The notes: generated by a model not told the origin, from the sequence alone. Counted from the stretch's first letter, positions 18,909 through 28,114 are shown. The stretch: DNA of 64,000 bases from Castellaniella sp049671645 (GCF_049671645.1 NZ_JBATVG010000023.1:1-64000); one strand, 5' to 3'. Numbers and translations are program-made.

Positions 18909-20287
18909 GATCCGGACCGCTCGCAAGCGGGTTCGCGCGGGCTCCAGGAACCGGGCGTCGCCTCGCGGCCGGCGCCGGCCCATGAAACCGGCCACAGCCT
19001 CAACACCCAGTGGGTATAGCCTTCATCCATGTAAAAGCCGGCATACACCCAGCGGCGCGCGACCACGACCGACCGGGGCCATTGCTGGAACATCGCCATC
19101 CCCAGGTACATGAGGCCCATGCCGACCAGCGCGACCACGCCGGCATCCGCCAGCGGATCATTGCGGACACCCAACGGCGCGTGATCCACGAAACCCGCCG
19201 CAAGCGTCAGGCAGGCCGCCATCAGCCCCGCCGCCAGCATCCGCGCGAATGCCGCCGAACGGTCGGCTGTCGTCTTCGGCACCCACAGGAGCGGCGCCCA
19301 CGCCAGCGCCAGCACCGCGCTCCACCACCACGGCCATGCCTGACCACCCGCCACAGCCTGCAGCGCGAAGACGATGATCAGCGAAACCGGCGCCGCCACG
19401 ATCATGCTGAGGCCGGAATTGCGGACTTCCCCCGTCATGAGCTTACGGTCGCATTCCCTGACGGCGCTGGAGGCATTCAGGAAGTTGTGGGCCTTGTAGA
19501 GCGAATGCCCCAGCAGATGCAGCGCCGCAAAGAGATACAGGCCCAGGCCGCACTCCAGCAGCATGAAGCCCATCTGGGCGATCGTGGACCACGCCAGATG
19601 CACTTTCTGGCTGACGCGGGTCAGCAGCACCAAGCCCGCCACCACCGCCGACACCAGCCCGGACAGCACCAGCAGCCAGCGCGCCGCGAGCGATACGCCC
19701 AGCAAGGGCGCGAACAGCACCAGCACATACCCGCCCAGGTTGACCACCCCGGCATGCAACAGCGCCGACACCGGCGTCGGCGCTTCCATGACCTGGACCA
19801 GCCAGCCATGCACCGGCATCAGCGCCGTGCGGGCGATGACGGCCAACACCAGGCAAACGCCGCTCCAGGCCAGGGCGACGGACGCATGACCCGCCTCGAT
19901 ATGCGCCCACAGAGCGGACAGGGAGCCGCTGCCCACCTGCGACCAGGCCAGTAGCGCCGCGGCGATCAACAGCGCATCGGCCGCGCGGTCCGTCACCATT
20001 TTCTTGTGCGCCGCCAGCAGGGCGAACGGACGGTCCTCGTAAAAGCACAACAGATAGTGCATGGCGTGCCCGATGGCCGCCCAGGCGGCGATCAGCACAA
20101 CCCAATGATTGGCCAGCAACAGCAGATGCACGGCGGCCAGCACCGCGCCCAGCGCGGCGATGTACACCGGCTGACGCGGTTCCCCCTTCAGATGGTTGGA
20201 GGAATAGATGCCGATGGCCGCGCCCAGCAGCTGCACCAGCAGGCTGGCCCAAGCGCCGAACAGGTTCACTGCCAGCCAGCCCGTCAT
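18905..20287 (-). CDS. dabB: DabB, NuoL-like membrane subunit (main part)
   Basis: This 460-aa polytopic membrane protein of the proton-translocating NADH-quinone oxidoreductase/antiporter (NuoL/Mrp) family has core segments HGWLVQVMEAPTPVSALLHAGVVNLGGY and GLGLYLFAALHLLGHSLYKAHNF. These carry the conserved Glu, Lys and His of the family. It would couple ion flow to CO2 hydration by DabA. The ATG at 20287 overlaps the stop of a small upstream frame (ATGA at 20284-20287). The protein seems to lack the first two membrane helices expected for DabB/NuoL proteins. Those are encoded in the other frame at 20284-20487. Confidence 0.85.
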   Translation of the reverse strand: MTGWLAVNLFGAWASLLVQLLGAAIGIYSSNHLKGEPRQPVYIAALGAVLAAVHLLLLANHWVVLIAAWAAIGHAMHYLLCFYEDRPFALLAAHKKMVTDRAADALLIAAALLAWSQVGSGSLSALWAHIEAGHASVALAWSGVCLVLAVIARTALMPVHGWLVQVMEAPTPVSALLHAGVVNLGGYVLVLFAPLLGVSLAARWLLVLSGLVSAVVAGLVLLTRVSQKVHLAWSTIAQMGFMLLECGLGLYLFAALHLLGHSLYKAHNFLNASSAVRECDRKLMTGEVRNSGLSMIVAAPVSLIIVFALQAVAGGQAWPWWWSAVLALAWAPLLWVPKTTADRSAAFARMLAAGLMAACLTLAAGFVDHAPLGVRNDPLADAGVVALVGMGLMYLGMAMFQQWPRSVVVARRWVYAGFYMDEGYTHWVLRLWPVSWAGAGREATPGSWSPREPACERSGS

Positions 20288-20487
20288 GTCCGGCCCGGCG
20301 GCAGCGCCAGGTGCGCGCCCAACCCCGCCAGCGAGAAGACCAATGCCGCCAGCGCCAGCACGTTGAACCGCCGCCACCTGCGCTGCACGGAAACGCGGTC
20401 GCACCACGCCCACACCGCCGCGCCCGCCATCAACACGACCGGCGCCAGCGCGAACGTGAAATTCAACTCATGGAACAGATTCAACAC
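20284..20487 (-). CDS. Small two-helix membrane protein; probable N-terminal part of a split DabB
   Basis: The 66-67-aa frame starts at GTG 20487 (or TTG 20484), just after a GGAGG at about 20491-20495, and has two hydrophobic helices (FALAPVVLMAGAAVWAW and NVLALAALVFSLAGLGAHL). It ends in a TGA that overlaps the dabB start. Sequence and position look like helices 1-2 of a NuoL-like protein, so together with the 460-aa frame it would make one DabB of usual length (about 530 aa). Either the gene is truly split and translationally coupled, or a one-base indel near 20285-20300 broke it. The split is seen; the cause is not known. Confidence 0.65.
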   Translation of the reverse strand: MLNLFHELNFTFALAPVVLMAGAAVWAWCDRVSVQRRWRRFNVLALAALVFSLAGLGAHLALPPGRT

Positions 20488-20508
20488 GCAGCCTCCAAAA
20501 AACGACAC

Positions 20509-20580
20509 GCGTATTCTTGGAGTTTTTATATATTCTGTAAATTACATTTATAATATTGGAAGGTTCTATAAAACAGAACG
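20509..20580. promoter_or_regulatory. AT-rich divergent promoter region of dabBA and the LysR gene
   Basis: A short intergenic stretch that is strongly AT-rich (TTTATATATTCTGTAAAT and TTTATAATAT) amid GC-rich coding sequence. It separates the divergent dab operon and its presumed LysR regulator. This is the usual place for LysR-binding sites, but no single T-N11-A box stands out enough to mark. Confidence 0.5.
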
Positions 20581-21549
20581 ATGAACATCAATCAGCTGAA
20601 TTTCAAGCACTTGTTCTACTTCTGGCGCGTGGCCAAGAAAGGCTCTCTCACCCACGCGGCTGAACAGATTCATACTTCCCAGTCCGCCCTCTCCACGCAG
20701 ATCAAACACCTGGAGAACCGGCTGGGCACGCCCCTGTTCGATCGCCAGGGACGTCATCTGGAGCTCACCGCCACGGGCCAGCAGGTATTCGCCTACGCGG
20801 AAAACATCTTCGGGCTGGGCGAGCAGATGCTGGGCTGGCTCGAGGGCCGCGACGCGGGCGCCACCCATGTGCGCGTGGGCAGCGTGTCGACCATGTCGCG
20901 CAACTTCCAGGTCAACTGGCTGCGCCCCCTGTTCCGCGATCCATCCATCCTTCTGTCCGTGGACTCCGGCTCCCTGCAGACCTTGATCGAACGCCTGCTG
21001 CGCCATCAACTGGATGTGGTGCTGGCCAACGAGCCCGTCGCATCCGACCCGACCCGCCCCGTCTCTTCGCGATTTCTCGGCAGTCAGGTCATTTCCCTGG
21101 TCGGCCGGGCCGATCGCTGGGCAGGCACCACGCTGCAGGTTCCGGAAGATCTCGAAGACGTCGAGATGGCCATGCCCGGCACGCGCCATAGCGTGCGCCT
21201 GCAGTTCGACGCCCTCTGTTTTTCAGCGGGCGTGCAGCCCAGGCTGCGCGCCGAGATCGACGACATGACCATGCTGCGCCTGATCGCACGCGACAGCGGC
21301 TGGATCACGGTGCTGCCGGAAGTAGTCGTGCAAGACGAACTGCACTCGGGCGAACTCGTGCACGTCGGCCAGTCCCCGCAGCTGACCGAACATTTCTACG
21401 CCATCACGGTCCAGCATGGACACCTGGCGGGCCCGCTCAATCAACTGCTGTCGCGCGCGGCGTCCGGGGACATTCTGGGCCCCTCCTCACCCGACGTCTC
21501 CGCCCCCACTCAACCCACAAGGACCTCATCATGTTTCCACAACGACTGA
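20581..21549 (+). CDS. LysR-family regulator, probably of the dab/carbonic anhydrase locus
   Basis: The 322-aa protein has an N-terminal winged HTH (residues 6-65, NFKHLFYFWRVAKKGSLTHA then TSQSALSTQIKHLE). This HTH is of the NhaR-like type. A LysR substrate-binding domain follows (about 95-300). It is divergent from dabBA, and its last codons overlap the carbonic anhydrase start by 19 bases, so it is co-transcribed with that gene. The context suggests it senses inorganic carbon or a metabolite linked to CO2 shortage. Direct evidence for the ligand is lacking. Confidence 0.88.
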   Translation: MNINQLNFKHLFYFWRVAKKGSLTHAAEQIHTSQSALSTQIKHLENRLGTPLFDRQGRHLELTATGQQVFAYAENIFGLGEQMLGWLEGRDAGATHVRVGSVSTMSRNFQVNWLRPLFRDPSILLSVDSGSLQTLIERLLRHQLDVVLANEPVASDPTRPVSSRFLGSQVISLVGRADRWAGTTLQVPEDLEDVEMAMPGTRHSVRLQFDALCFSAGVQPRLRAEIDDMTMLRLIARDSGWITVLPEVVVQDELHSGELVHVGQSPQLTEHFYAITVQHGHLAGPLNQLLSRAASGDILGPSSPDVSAPTQPTRTSSCFHND

Positions 21550-22166
21550 CGCAAGGATATGCCTCCTTTCTGCACGGACGGCTTGAAACCGAACGCGCGC
21601 GCTACCTGGAACTCGCGGAACACGGCCAGCACCCGGACATCATGCTGATCAGCTGCGGGGATTCCCGCGTCGCACCCGAAACCATCTTCGATGCCGGCCC
21701 CGGCGAGATGTTCGTCGTGCGCAACATCGCCGGCATCGTTCCCCCCTGCGACGAAGACCCCGAAACGGCTTTTCACGGCACCAGCGCGTGCGTGGAATTC
21801 GGCGTCAATGCTTTGGAAGTCGCCCATATCGTCATCATGGGGCATGCCAGCTGCGGCGGCGTCGCCGCCTATGCCAACAAGGCCGAACCCCTGTCCAAGC
21901 GCGACTTCATCGGCACCTGGATGTCGCAGATCAAGCCCGTCGCGGACAAAGTCGGCCCGCAAACGGGCGACCGCGCCGAATGGATCCGCAACATGGAATG
22001 GGGCGTGGTCGAATACAGCATGAACAATCTGCTCACCTTCCCCGCCGTGCGCGAACGCGTCGAGGCCGGCAAGCTGACCATCCACGGCGCCTATTTCGGC
22101 GTGGCCACCGGGGTGCTGTTCATCCGCAATTCGAAAACCGGCGCATTCGAACCGTACCAGGAATAG
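21531..22166 (+). CDS. Beta-class carbonic anhydrase
   Basis: This 211-aa cytoplasmic zinc enzyme interconverts CO2 and bicarbonate. Zinc ligands C42, H105 and C108 are in ISCGDSR and MGHASCGG, and the D44-R46 dyad is present. Length and motifs are standard for the bacterial beta class. An AAGGA precedes the ATG, and the gene starts inside the end of the LysR gene, so it is coupled to it. Together with dabAB it makes a complete bicarbonate-supply module for a heterotroph. No RuBisCO or carboxysome gene is in the window. Confidence 0.95.
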   Translation: MFPQRLTQGYASFLHGRLETERARYLELAEHGQHPDIMLISCGDSRVAPETIFDAGPGEMFVVRNIAGIVPPCDEDPETAFHGTSACVEFGVNALEVAHIVIMGHASCGGVAAYANKAEPLSKRDFIGTWMSQIKPVADKVGPQTGDRAEWIRNMEWGVVEYSMNNLLTFPAVRERVEAGKLTIHGAYFGVATGVLFIRNSKTGAFEPYQE

Positions 22167-22218
22167 CCCGCCGCACGATCCGGGAGCGGCGCCCGCCGCG
22201 CCGATGCCCTGATCCGGC

Positions 22219-22818
22219 CTAGGCTGGCCGCCAGTCCAGGCCCCAGGCGCCGCTGCGCACATTCTGCAGCCACAGCGCGCAGCTCAAGGTCTTGGCATCG
22301 GTCACACGCCCCTGCCGACAGGCAGCGGAAAAATCCTCATCCGACAGGATGCAGACATCCAGGAACTCATCCGCATCCAGATGACGCCGGCCGGCCCGCA
22401 GGTCGCGCGCGAAGAAAATGTGGATGATTTCGGTTGAATACGCGATCGCCAGGTGCAAGGCGCCCGCATGCGCCCACTGCCCGGCGGTATAGCCGGTTTC
22501 TTCCAGCAATTCCCGTTGCGCGCAGTGCAAGGGGTCTTCGCCAGGTTCCAGTTTGCCTGCGGGAAATTCCGTCATGACCCGCCCCACTGGATAGCGAAAC
22601 TGGCGTTCCAGCAATACGCGCCCATCATCCAGCAGGGGGATGATGACGACCGCCCCCGGATGAATGATGTATTCGCGGGTGGACGTGCTGCCATCGGGCA
22701 TGCGCACGGTATCGCGACGGCCTTTCAGAAAGCTGCCCTCGCACAGGGTTTCGCTGGCGACACGGGTTTCCAGCAGGTGGCGGTCATCTGGATCATCCAG
22801 CACAGGCTTTTCCTTCAA
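22219..22818 (-). CDS. Nudix hydrolase, ADP-ribose pyrophosphatase type
   Basis: The 199-aa protein has a complete Nudix box at about residues 88-110 (GKLEPGED...REL-EETGY) and the N-terminal strand region typical of ADP-ribose/ADP-sugar pyrophosphatases (REYIIHPGAVVIIPLLDDGR, ERQFRYPVG). It would cleave ADP-ribose or a related nucleoside diphosphate sugar in the cytoplasm. Its start overlaps the stop of the upstream GGDEF/EAL gene by 4 bases (ATGA), so the two are translationally coupled. Confidence 0.9.
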   Translation of the reverse strand: MKEKPVLDDPDDRHLLETRVASETLCEGSFLKGRRDTVRMPDGSTSTREYIIHPGAVVIIPLLDDGRVLLERQFRYPVGRVMTEFPAGKLEPGEDPLHCAQRELLEETGYTAGQWAHAGALHLAIAYSTEIIHIFFARDLRAGRRHLDADEFLDVCILSDEDFSAACRQGRVTDAKTLSCALWLQNVRSGAWGLDWRPA

Positions 22819-25097
22819 GTGGCAATGGCGTCCCGCAGCCAGGCCGCGGCCTGGTCTTCCGGCATGGGACGGCCGATTCCGTAGCCCTGGCCCACGTCGC
22901 AGCCCAGGTCGCGCAACATGTCCTGGACGGCACGGGTCTCGATGCCTTCGGCGATCACCTGCAGGCCCAGGGTGTGGCTCATTTCGATGATGGAGCGCAC
23001 GATGGCCCGTAGATCCGCATCACCCACCATGCCTGCGACGAAAGACTGGTCGATCTTGAGCGCATCGACCGGCAGGCGGTTCAGATAGGCAAACGAAGAA
23101 TACCCCGTCCCGAAGTCGTCGATGGACAGCCGCACACCCAAGGCATGCAAGGCATACAGCGTGCGCAGGGATCGGGCGGGATCCGCCATGATGACGCTTT
23201 CGGTGACTTCCAGTTCCAGCAGGGACGGGGCCAGGCTGTGATGGGCCAGGGCGTCTTCGACCTGCTGCGGAAAGTCTCCATCCAGCAGATTGCGGGCCGA
23301 AATATTGACGGCCATGATGATCCCGGGGTGAATCGCCTGCAAGCGCACGCACGCCGCCACGGCCTGATCGACGACCCAGCGGGTAAACGGGTGTATCAGA
23401 TCGCTGACCTCGATGACGGGGATGAATTGCGCAGGAGACACCAGGCCGCGTTCCGGATGCTGCCAGCGCGCCAATGCCTCGAACCCGACCGGCGTGCCAG
23501 GGACCAGCGCATCGCTGCCCAGCGCGATTTTCGGCTGCAGGTGCAGCAGGAATTGCCCCTGCGCCAGGGCGGCGCGCAAATCGGCCCTCAATAGTTGGCG
23601 ATCCTGCACCTGGGCCCGATCCCGGACATCGAACACCGCGCTCCCCAGGCCTTCGCGCTTGGCCCGGCGCATGGCGGTATCCGCGCAGCGGATCAGTTCA
23701 TCGGGCGCCTGGGCATGCTCCGGGTAGACTGCCAGGCCGAAACTGCAATTGATGCGCACCTGCAGCGCATTCACGATGAAGGGCTCACGGATAGCCGCCA
23801 GCAGATCGCGAACCTGGGCATCCGCCCGCGCCGGATCGGCCGTATCCAGCAGAAAGGCGAATTCGTCGCTGCCCAGCCGCGCCAGCACACAGGCATCGCC
23901 CAGACAGTCCCGGAACCTGCGGGCCACGGCCTGCAACAGCCGATCGCCCACGTCATGCCCCAACGCGCCGTTGACTTCCTTGAATCCGTCGATGTTGGAA
24001 ATGACCAGCGTCCAGGGCGCGTCCGGCCCTTGCTGCGTTCTCACCAGCAGGCGGTGCAGCATGTCGCCCCGGTTCAGCAGACTGGTCAGGGAATCGTGCG
24101 AAGCCTGATGCGCCAGGGCGCGCTGCATCAGATTCCCCGCCACCAGCAGCGCGACGCACAGCAGCAGGCCCATGATCACCAGACCGGTCCATAGCGCCCG
24201 CCGGGCTTCGGCATACAGGGCCGTCTCGGGAATTTCATAGCGCACGGACAGGCCCAGGGCGTCTCCCACGGGGCCGGCCGGCACGGAATACACGACCCAC
24301 CGCACGTTATCCGCATCGGTATATGCGCTGCGCAGCAGACCGGTCCGCTGCGCGGGATACGGGTCCAGGCGCTCGCCCAGGTGGCTGGAATCCCCCGGCA
24401 CGCGCTGCAGTATGTAGCCCTGGCGGTCCAGGACCCACAGACGGGCCTGCGGGAGCAAATCCGGAATAGCCGCCCCGGCCCGCAGATGGCCCAGATTCAT
24501 CGCCGTGTAGACGACCCCCGCGCTGATTCCGGACTGCCCCGATACGCGGACAGCCAGCACCATCGTGGGAACCCCGGATATCCGCCCGATGATGAAACCG
24601 CCCAGAACCACATCAGGCTGTTCCATGGCTGCGTGGAAATAAGGCCGATCGCCCAGGAAAGAACCCTTTTGGTCGGGGTCCGGCAAGCCGGAACAGACGA
24701 GTTGGCCATCCGCGCTGATGACCCCCAGATTCAGATAGCGTGGCAAACGCGCCACCAGGGATGTGAAATACCCACGACATTCGTCCCAGCGGGCATCGCG
24801 CAGCACGGGCGAATTCGACAGGGTCAGCAACACATCGCGGGCATCATTCAGCAAGGTGCGGTCGTAGGCGGCCGTCACCTGCACCAGGCTTTCGGCTGAG
24901 CGCTCGCTGCTGAGCATCAGGCCCTGGTACTGGTGCCAGACGTAATAGCCCAGACCGCCGATGATGGGGATGGCGGTCGCCAGGACCGCCATGAACAGGC
25001 GCAGGCGCAGGTTGCCCAGCAGGCCCAGGCGGGGGTCGGTACGGCTTGCGGAGAAAAAACGCCTCAACGCACCAGCCAACGCGGTTTCCTTGTGCAA
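22815..25097 (-). CDS. Membrane GGDEF/EAL protein, probable c-di-GMP phosphodiesterase
   Basis: The 760-aa protein has an N-terminal membrane helix (about 35-55), a periplasmic Cache-like sensor region (about 60-300) and a second helix (about 305-325). GGDEF and EAL domains follow. The GGDEF motif is changed to GSDEF (409-413), so the cyclase is probably weak or regulatory. The EAL domain looks intact: EAL at 540-542, NISARN, ELEVTES, DDFGTGYSS, KIDQSFV, IAEGIET and QGYGIGRPM supply all metal and catalytic residues. It is likely a c-di-GMP hydrolase responding to an external signal. The assigned start is a TTG, and an ATG at codon 36 lies inside the first helix. Confidence 0.9.
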   Translation of the reverse strand: MHKETALAGALRRFFSASRTDPRLGLLGNLRLRLFMAVLATAIPIIGGLGYYVWHQYQGLMLSSERSAESLVQVTAAYDRTLLNDARDVLLTLSNSPVLRDARWDECRGYFTSLVARLPRYLNLGVISADGQLVCSGLPDPDQKGSFLGDRPYFHAAMEQPDVVLGGFIIGRISGVPTMVLAVRVSGQSGISAGVVYTAMNLGHLRAGAAIPDLLPQARLWVLDRQGYILQRVPGDSSHLGERLDPYPAQRTGLLRSAYTDADNVRWVVYSVPAGPVGDALGLSVRYEIPETALYAEARRALWTGLVIMGLLLCVALLVAGNLMQRALAHQASHDSLTSLLNRGDMLHRLLVRTQQGPDAPWTLVISNIDGFKEVNGALGHDVGDRLLQAVARRFRDCLGDACVLARLGSDEFAFLLDTADPARADAQVRDLLAAIREPFIVNALQVRINCSFGLAVYPEHAQAPDELIRCADTAMRRAKREGLGSAVFDVRDRAQVQDRQLLRADLRAALAQGQFLLHLQPKIALGSDALVPGTPVGFEALARWQHPERGLVSPAQFIPVIEVSDLIHPFTRWVVDQAVAACVRLQAIHPGIIMAVNISARNLLDGDFPQQVEDALAHHSLAPSLLELEVTESVIMADPARSLRTLYALHALGVRLSIDDFGTGYSSFAYLNRLPVDALKIDQSFVAGMVGDADLRAIVRSIIEMSHTLGLQVIAEGIETRAVQDMLRDLGCDVGQGYGIGRPMPEDQAAAWLRDAIAT

Positions 25098-25278
25098 GTC
25101 CGGCCCGGCAACAGACCAAGCCTACAGATGGATCAATATACACGGAAACCCATAGGGCCTGAAGAGTCCTGCGGGCCGCGGCATCCGCCCCGCGCGCCCG
25201 ACGGACAGTCTTGCTCCGATCCGTTCCCGGGCGGCGGTCTAAAATGGCGCCATCAACGACCGCGCCCGGAAGGCATCC

Positions 25279-25767
25279 ATGTTCCACCTCTCTCCCGAAA
25301 CCTTCGCCAGCAAGACTGCCCACTATGCCAGTCTGGCGGACCAGGCCCGGCACCTGATCGCCGGCGAACCCGATCTGATCGCCAACGCGGCCAATTTCAG
25401 CGCGCTGGTATTCCACAGCCTGCCGCAACTGAACTGGGCGGGTTTCTACCTGTTCGACGGCACGGAACTGGTCGTCGGCCCCTTCCAGGGCAAGCCGGCC
25501 TGCATCCGCATTCCCATCGGGTCGGGCGTTTGCGGCACTGCCGCCCGGACCCGCCGGACTCAGGTCGTGCAGGACGTGAACCAATTCGACGGTCACATTC
25601 CCTGCGACTCGGCATCGCAATCCGAAATCGTCGTGCCGCTGACGCGCGCCGATGGATCGCTGCTGGGCGTCTGGGACGTGGACAGTCCCGTGACCGGCCG
25701 CTTCGACGAAGACGACCGCGCCGGGATGGAGGCGATCTGCCGGGTGTTCATGGAACACCTGGGCTAA
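25279..25767 (+). CDS. msrC: Free methionine-(R)-sulfoxide reductase (GAF-domain fRMsr)
   Basis: This 162-aa single GAF-domain protein has the three cysteines of the fRMsr family: C75 (KPACIRI), C85 (GVCGTA) and C109 (HIPCDSAS). Each is offset by exactly nine from C84, C94 and C118 of E. coli MsrC. It reduces free methionine-R-sulfoxide using thioredoxin. It is a single-gene unit, divergent from the GGDEF/EAL gene and convergent with the TonB receptor gene. Confidence 0.93.
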   Translation: MFHLSPETFASKTAHYASLADQARHLIAGEPDLIANAANFSALVFHSLPQLNWAGFYLFDGTELVVGPFQGKPACIRIPIGSGVCGTAARTRRTQVVQDVNQFDGHIPCDSASQSEIVVPLTRADGSLLGVWDVDSPVTGRFDEDDRAGMEAICRVFMEHLG

Positions 25768-25851
25768 GGCGAGGCGCGCGACGCGGCTCGCGCCCGGCGT
25801 TCGACGGGCGGCCGCAGGACCACCCTATGCGGGCCTGCGGCGCGAGCGCGA

Positions 25852-28035
25852 TCAGAACTCCATGCTGGCGTTCAGCGACACCGTGCGACCGGTGCCCAGG
25901 GCCAGATACCCGCTGCCGGGATACCCGCCTACGGAAGCCCAATAATTGCGGTCCATCAGATTGTCCACGCGGGCGCGCAGCGTCACCAGCCGGCCCTGGA
26001 CATCCCACAGGTAGCGCAGGCCCACGTCCAGGCGTGTCCAGCCGGGCACTTCCTGCGTGTTCTCGGCGTCGGCATACGTGGCGCCGGTGTAGACCACCCG
26101 GCCGTCCAGCGTCAGCCCGTCCACCCAGGGCAGATCCCATTCCGCGCCCAGATTGGCCTGCAGGCGCGGCACGCCGATGGTGCGCTTGCCGTCCGTGGCC
26201 GCATCCCCGGTGTCGATCTGCTTGGCGTCCAGCCAAGTCGCGCCGCCCAGCACCCGCACGTCCCGCGTCGCCTGGCCGAAGACGGTCAGCTCGACCCCAC
26301 GGTGGCGGTCCTTGCCGGACTGGACGTAGACATTGCTCGTATTCTTCTTGACGGTATGCGGCTGGTCGGTGGTGAAGAAGGCCAAGCCGGCGCCCAGACT
26401 GCCGCCGTCGTACTTGACGCCGATTTCCTTCTGCTTGGACACGTAGGGTTTGAACGTCTGCCCGTAATTGGCGGCATCCTTGTCCGCGACCGTATCGCCT
26501 TTCGCCAATGATTCGATGTAATTGGCATAGATCGACCATGCCGGCGCAAGTCTCACGTTCAAGCCGACGGCCGGCGACAAGCGGCTTTCGTCATAGTAAT
26601 CATCCGGCTTGGCGGCGCCGGTGATGTAGTCGTAGCTTTCGGAACTCAGCTTCTGCTGACGCGCGCCCAGTGTCATCTGGATACGGTCGTCCAGGAAAGA
26701 CAGTGTGTCGCCCAGGGCCAGGCTGGCAAGGCGCGTGCGCCCGACCAGCCCCGGCTCGGTCAACTCCCCGCCGAAGAAAGTCAAGGAGGGCAGCCTCCCA
26801 TCAACGGGGTGATACAGATTCGACGCCCCCCCACCACCCAGCGCATAAGCGCCGTGCTCATCCTTTCGGTAATAGGCAGCCGACGCCACCCACTCGTGTC
26901 CCACCGGGCCGGTCCGCAGTTTGCCGCGCAAGCCGACTTCCCCTGTGCGGATCACATCATCCCGCCGATTATCGAAGCGGGAATATGTGCCATCCCCCGT
27001 CCCGTTATCCGTCAGTTTCAATCCTGCCAGGGAATTTGCCTCGTGCGTGCGTCGCATGCCCCAGGCCGCCCAGGCCGTCACTGAATCGGTGATATCGTAT
27101 TCCCCGCGCAGTGTGCCGAACAGGTCCCGTTCATTGGAATACGTCCAGGGCTGGGCGAAATTCGTACGGGCATCGGGCGCATCCGGCACCTCGGCCCCGG
27201 CGGCCAACGTCACGCTGGGCCGCGTCCGCTTCAACCGATTGTCCTGCCAGCCGATGTCGCCCGACAGGCGCAGGCGGTCTCCCCGCCAATCCAGGCCCAG
27301 CGATGCCACGCTCAGGCTGGAGCGCTCGTCATGCACGGACGAACCGCCGCCATGCTGGGCCGCATTCAGCCGCACGCCCAGGCGGTCTCCCTCGCCGAAG
27401 CGTCGGCTGATATCCACCGCCGCGCTGCCCTGCCCGCCACTGCTCCAACCGCTCGACACCCGCGTCAGGGGCTCATTGCCCGCCCGCTTGGGCAGCAGAT
27501 TCAACATGCCGCCCGCGCCGCCGCCGGCCGGCGTGGCCCCGCTGAGAAACGCCGAGGCCCCGCGCAGCACTTCCACCCGTTCGAACAATTCGGTCGCAAT
27601 GTACTGGCGCGGCAGAACGCCGTACAGCCCGTTGTAGGCCGTATCATCCGAACCCAGCGGAAAGCCGCGAATGAAATAGGCTTCCTGGAAATTGCCGAAA
27701 CCGCGCGCCACGCGCACGCCCGGATCGGCCTGCAGCACGTCGCCCACGCTGCGGGCCTGCACGTCCTGGATGAATTCGCTGGTATAGCTGGTGATGCTGA
27801 ACGGGGTATCCATGTAGTCGCGAGTGCCCAGGATGCCGGCGCGGCCGCCCCGCGCCACCTGCCCGCCCGCGTACACCGGCGACAGGCCCCCCGCGGACGC
27901 ATCCGCGCTTGATTCGACGCGAATCGTACCCAGGGTATCCACCGCTGCGGGCGCCTCCCCTGCTTGTTGCGCATGCGCACCCACGCTCATGCATGAAATG
28001 GCGGCTGCCATCGCACTGACTTTCAAGACATTCAT
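25852..28035 (-). CDS. TonB-dependent siderophore-type outer-membrane receptor
   Basis: The 727-aa protein has a signal peptide (1-22, cut after AHA), a plug domain (about 70-175, RDYMDTPFSITSYTSEFIQD) and a 22-strand barrel. It ends in a terminal aromatic residue (SLNASMEF) as outer-membrane barrels do. The plug motifs (RGFPLGSDDTAYNGLYG, RVEVLRGASAFLSG) are those of siderophore receptors such as FhuE/FpvA-type proteins. A Fur-box-like sequence lies 80 bases upstream. The divergent neighbour is a YncE-like protein, matching the yncD-yncE pair of E. coli. The specific siderophore is unknown. Confidence 0.9.
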   Translation of the reverse strand: MNVLKVSAMAAAISCMSVGAHAQQAGEAPAAVDTLGTIRVESSADASAGGLSPVYAGGQVARGGRAGILGTRDYMDTPFSITSYTSEFIQDVQARSVGDVLQADPGVRVARGFGNFQEAYFIRGFPLGSDDTAYNGLYGVLPRQYIATELFERVEVLRGASAFLSGATPAGGGAGGMLNLLPKRAGNEPLTRVSSGWSSGGQGSAAVDISRRFGEGDRLGVRLNAAQHGGGSSVHDERSSLSVASLGLDWRGDRLRLSGDIGWQDNRLKRTRPSVTLAAGAEVPDAPDARTNFAQPWTYSNERDLFGTLRGEYDITDSVTAWAAWGMRRTHEANSLAGLKLTDNGTGDGTYSRFDNRRDDVIRTGEVGLRGKLRTGPVGHEWVASAAYYRKDEHGAYALGGGGASNLYHPVDGRLPSLTFFGGELTEPGLVGRTRLASLALGDTLSFLDDRIQMTLGARQQKLSSESYDYITGAAKPDDYYDESRLSPAVGLNVRLAPAWSIYANYIESLAKGDTVADKDAANYGQTFKPYVSKQKEIGVKYDGGSLGAGLAFFTTDQPHTVKKNTSNVYVQSGKDRHRGVELTVFGQATRDVRVLGGATWLDAKQIDTGDAATDGKRTIGVPRLQANLGAEWDLPWVDGLTLDGRVVYTGATYADAENTQEVPGWTRLDVGLRYLWDVQGRLVTLRARVDNLMDRNYWASVGGYPGSGYLALGTGRTVSLNASMEF

Positions 28036-28114
28036 CGGGATTCCAATCGTCGGAGAAGAGCCACCCGCGGCGGTCCGATCGATCAGGAGCGCCTCAGGAT
28101 GAATTGAAGATATT

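Noticed and set aside
18909..18995. N-terminal extension of dabA
   Set aside because: It would overlap dabB by 91 bases and encodes an Arg-rich stretch. The ATG at 18908 overlapping the dabB stop is the natural start.
17001..19019. A 672-codon plus-strand frame opposite dabA
   Set aside because: Shadow frame; DabA on the other strand has all family motifs.
25811..25841. Possible terminator hairpin between the methionine sulfoxide reductase and TonB receptor genes
   Set aside because: The 8-bp arms (GCCGCAGG/CCTGCGGC) have a 15-base loop and no T-run on either side, so it is too weak to annotate.
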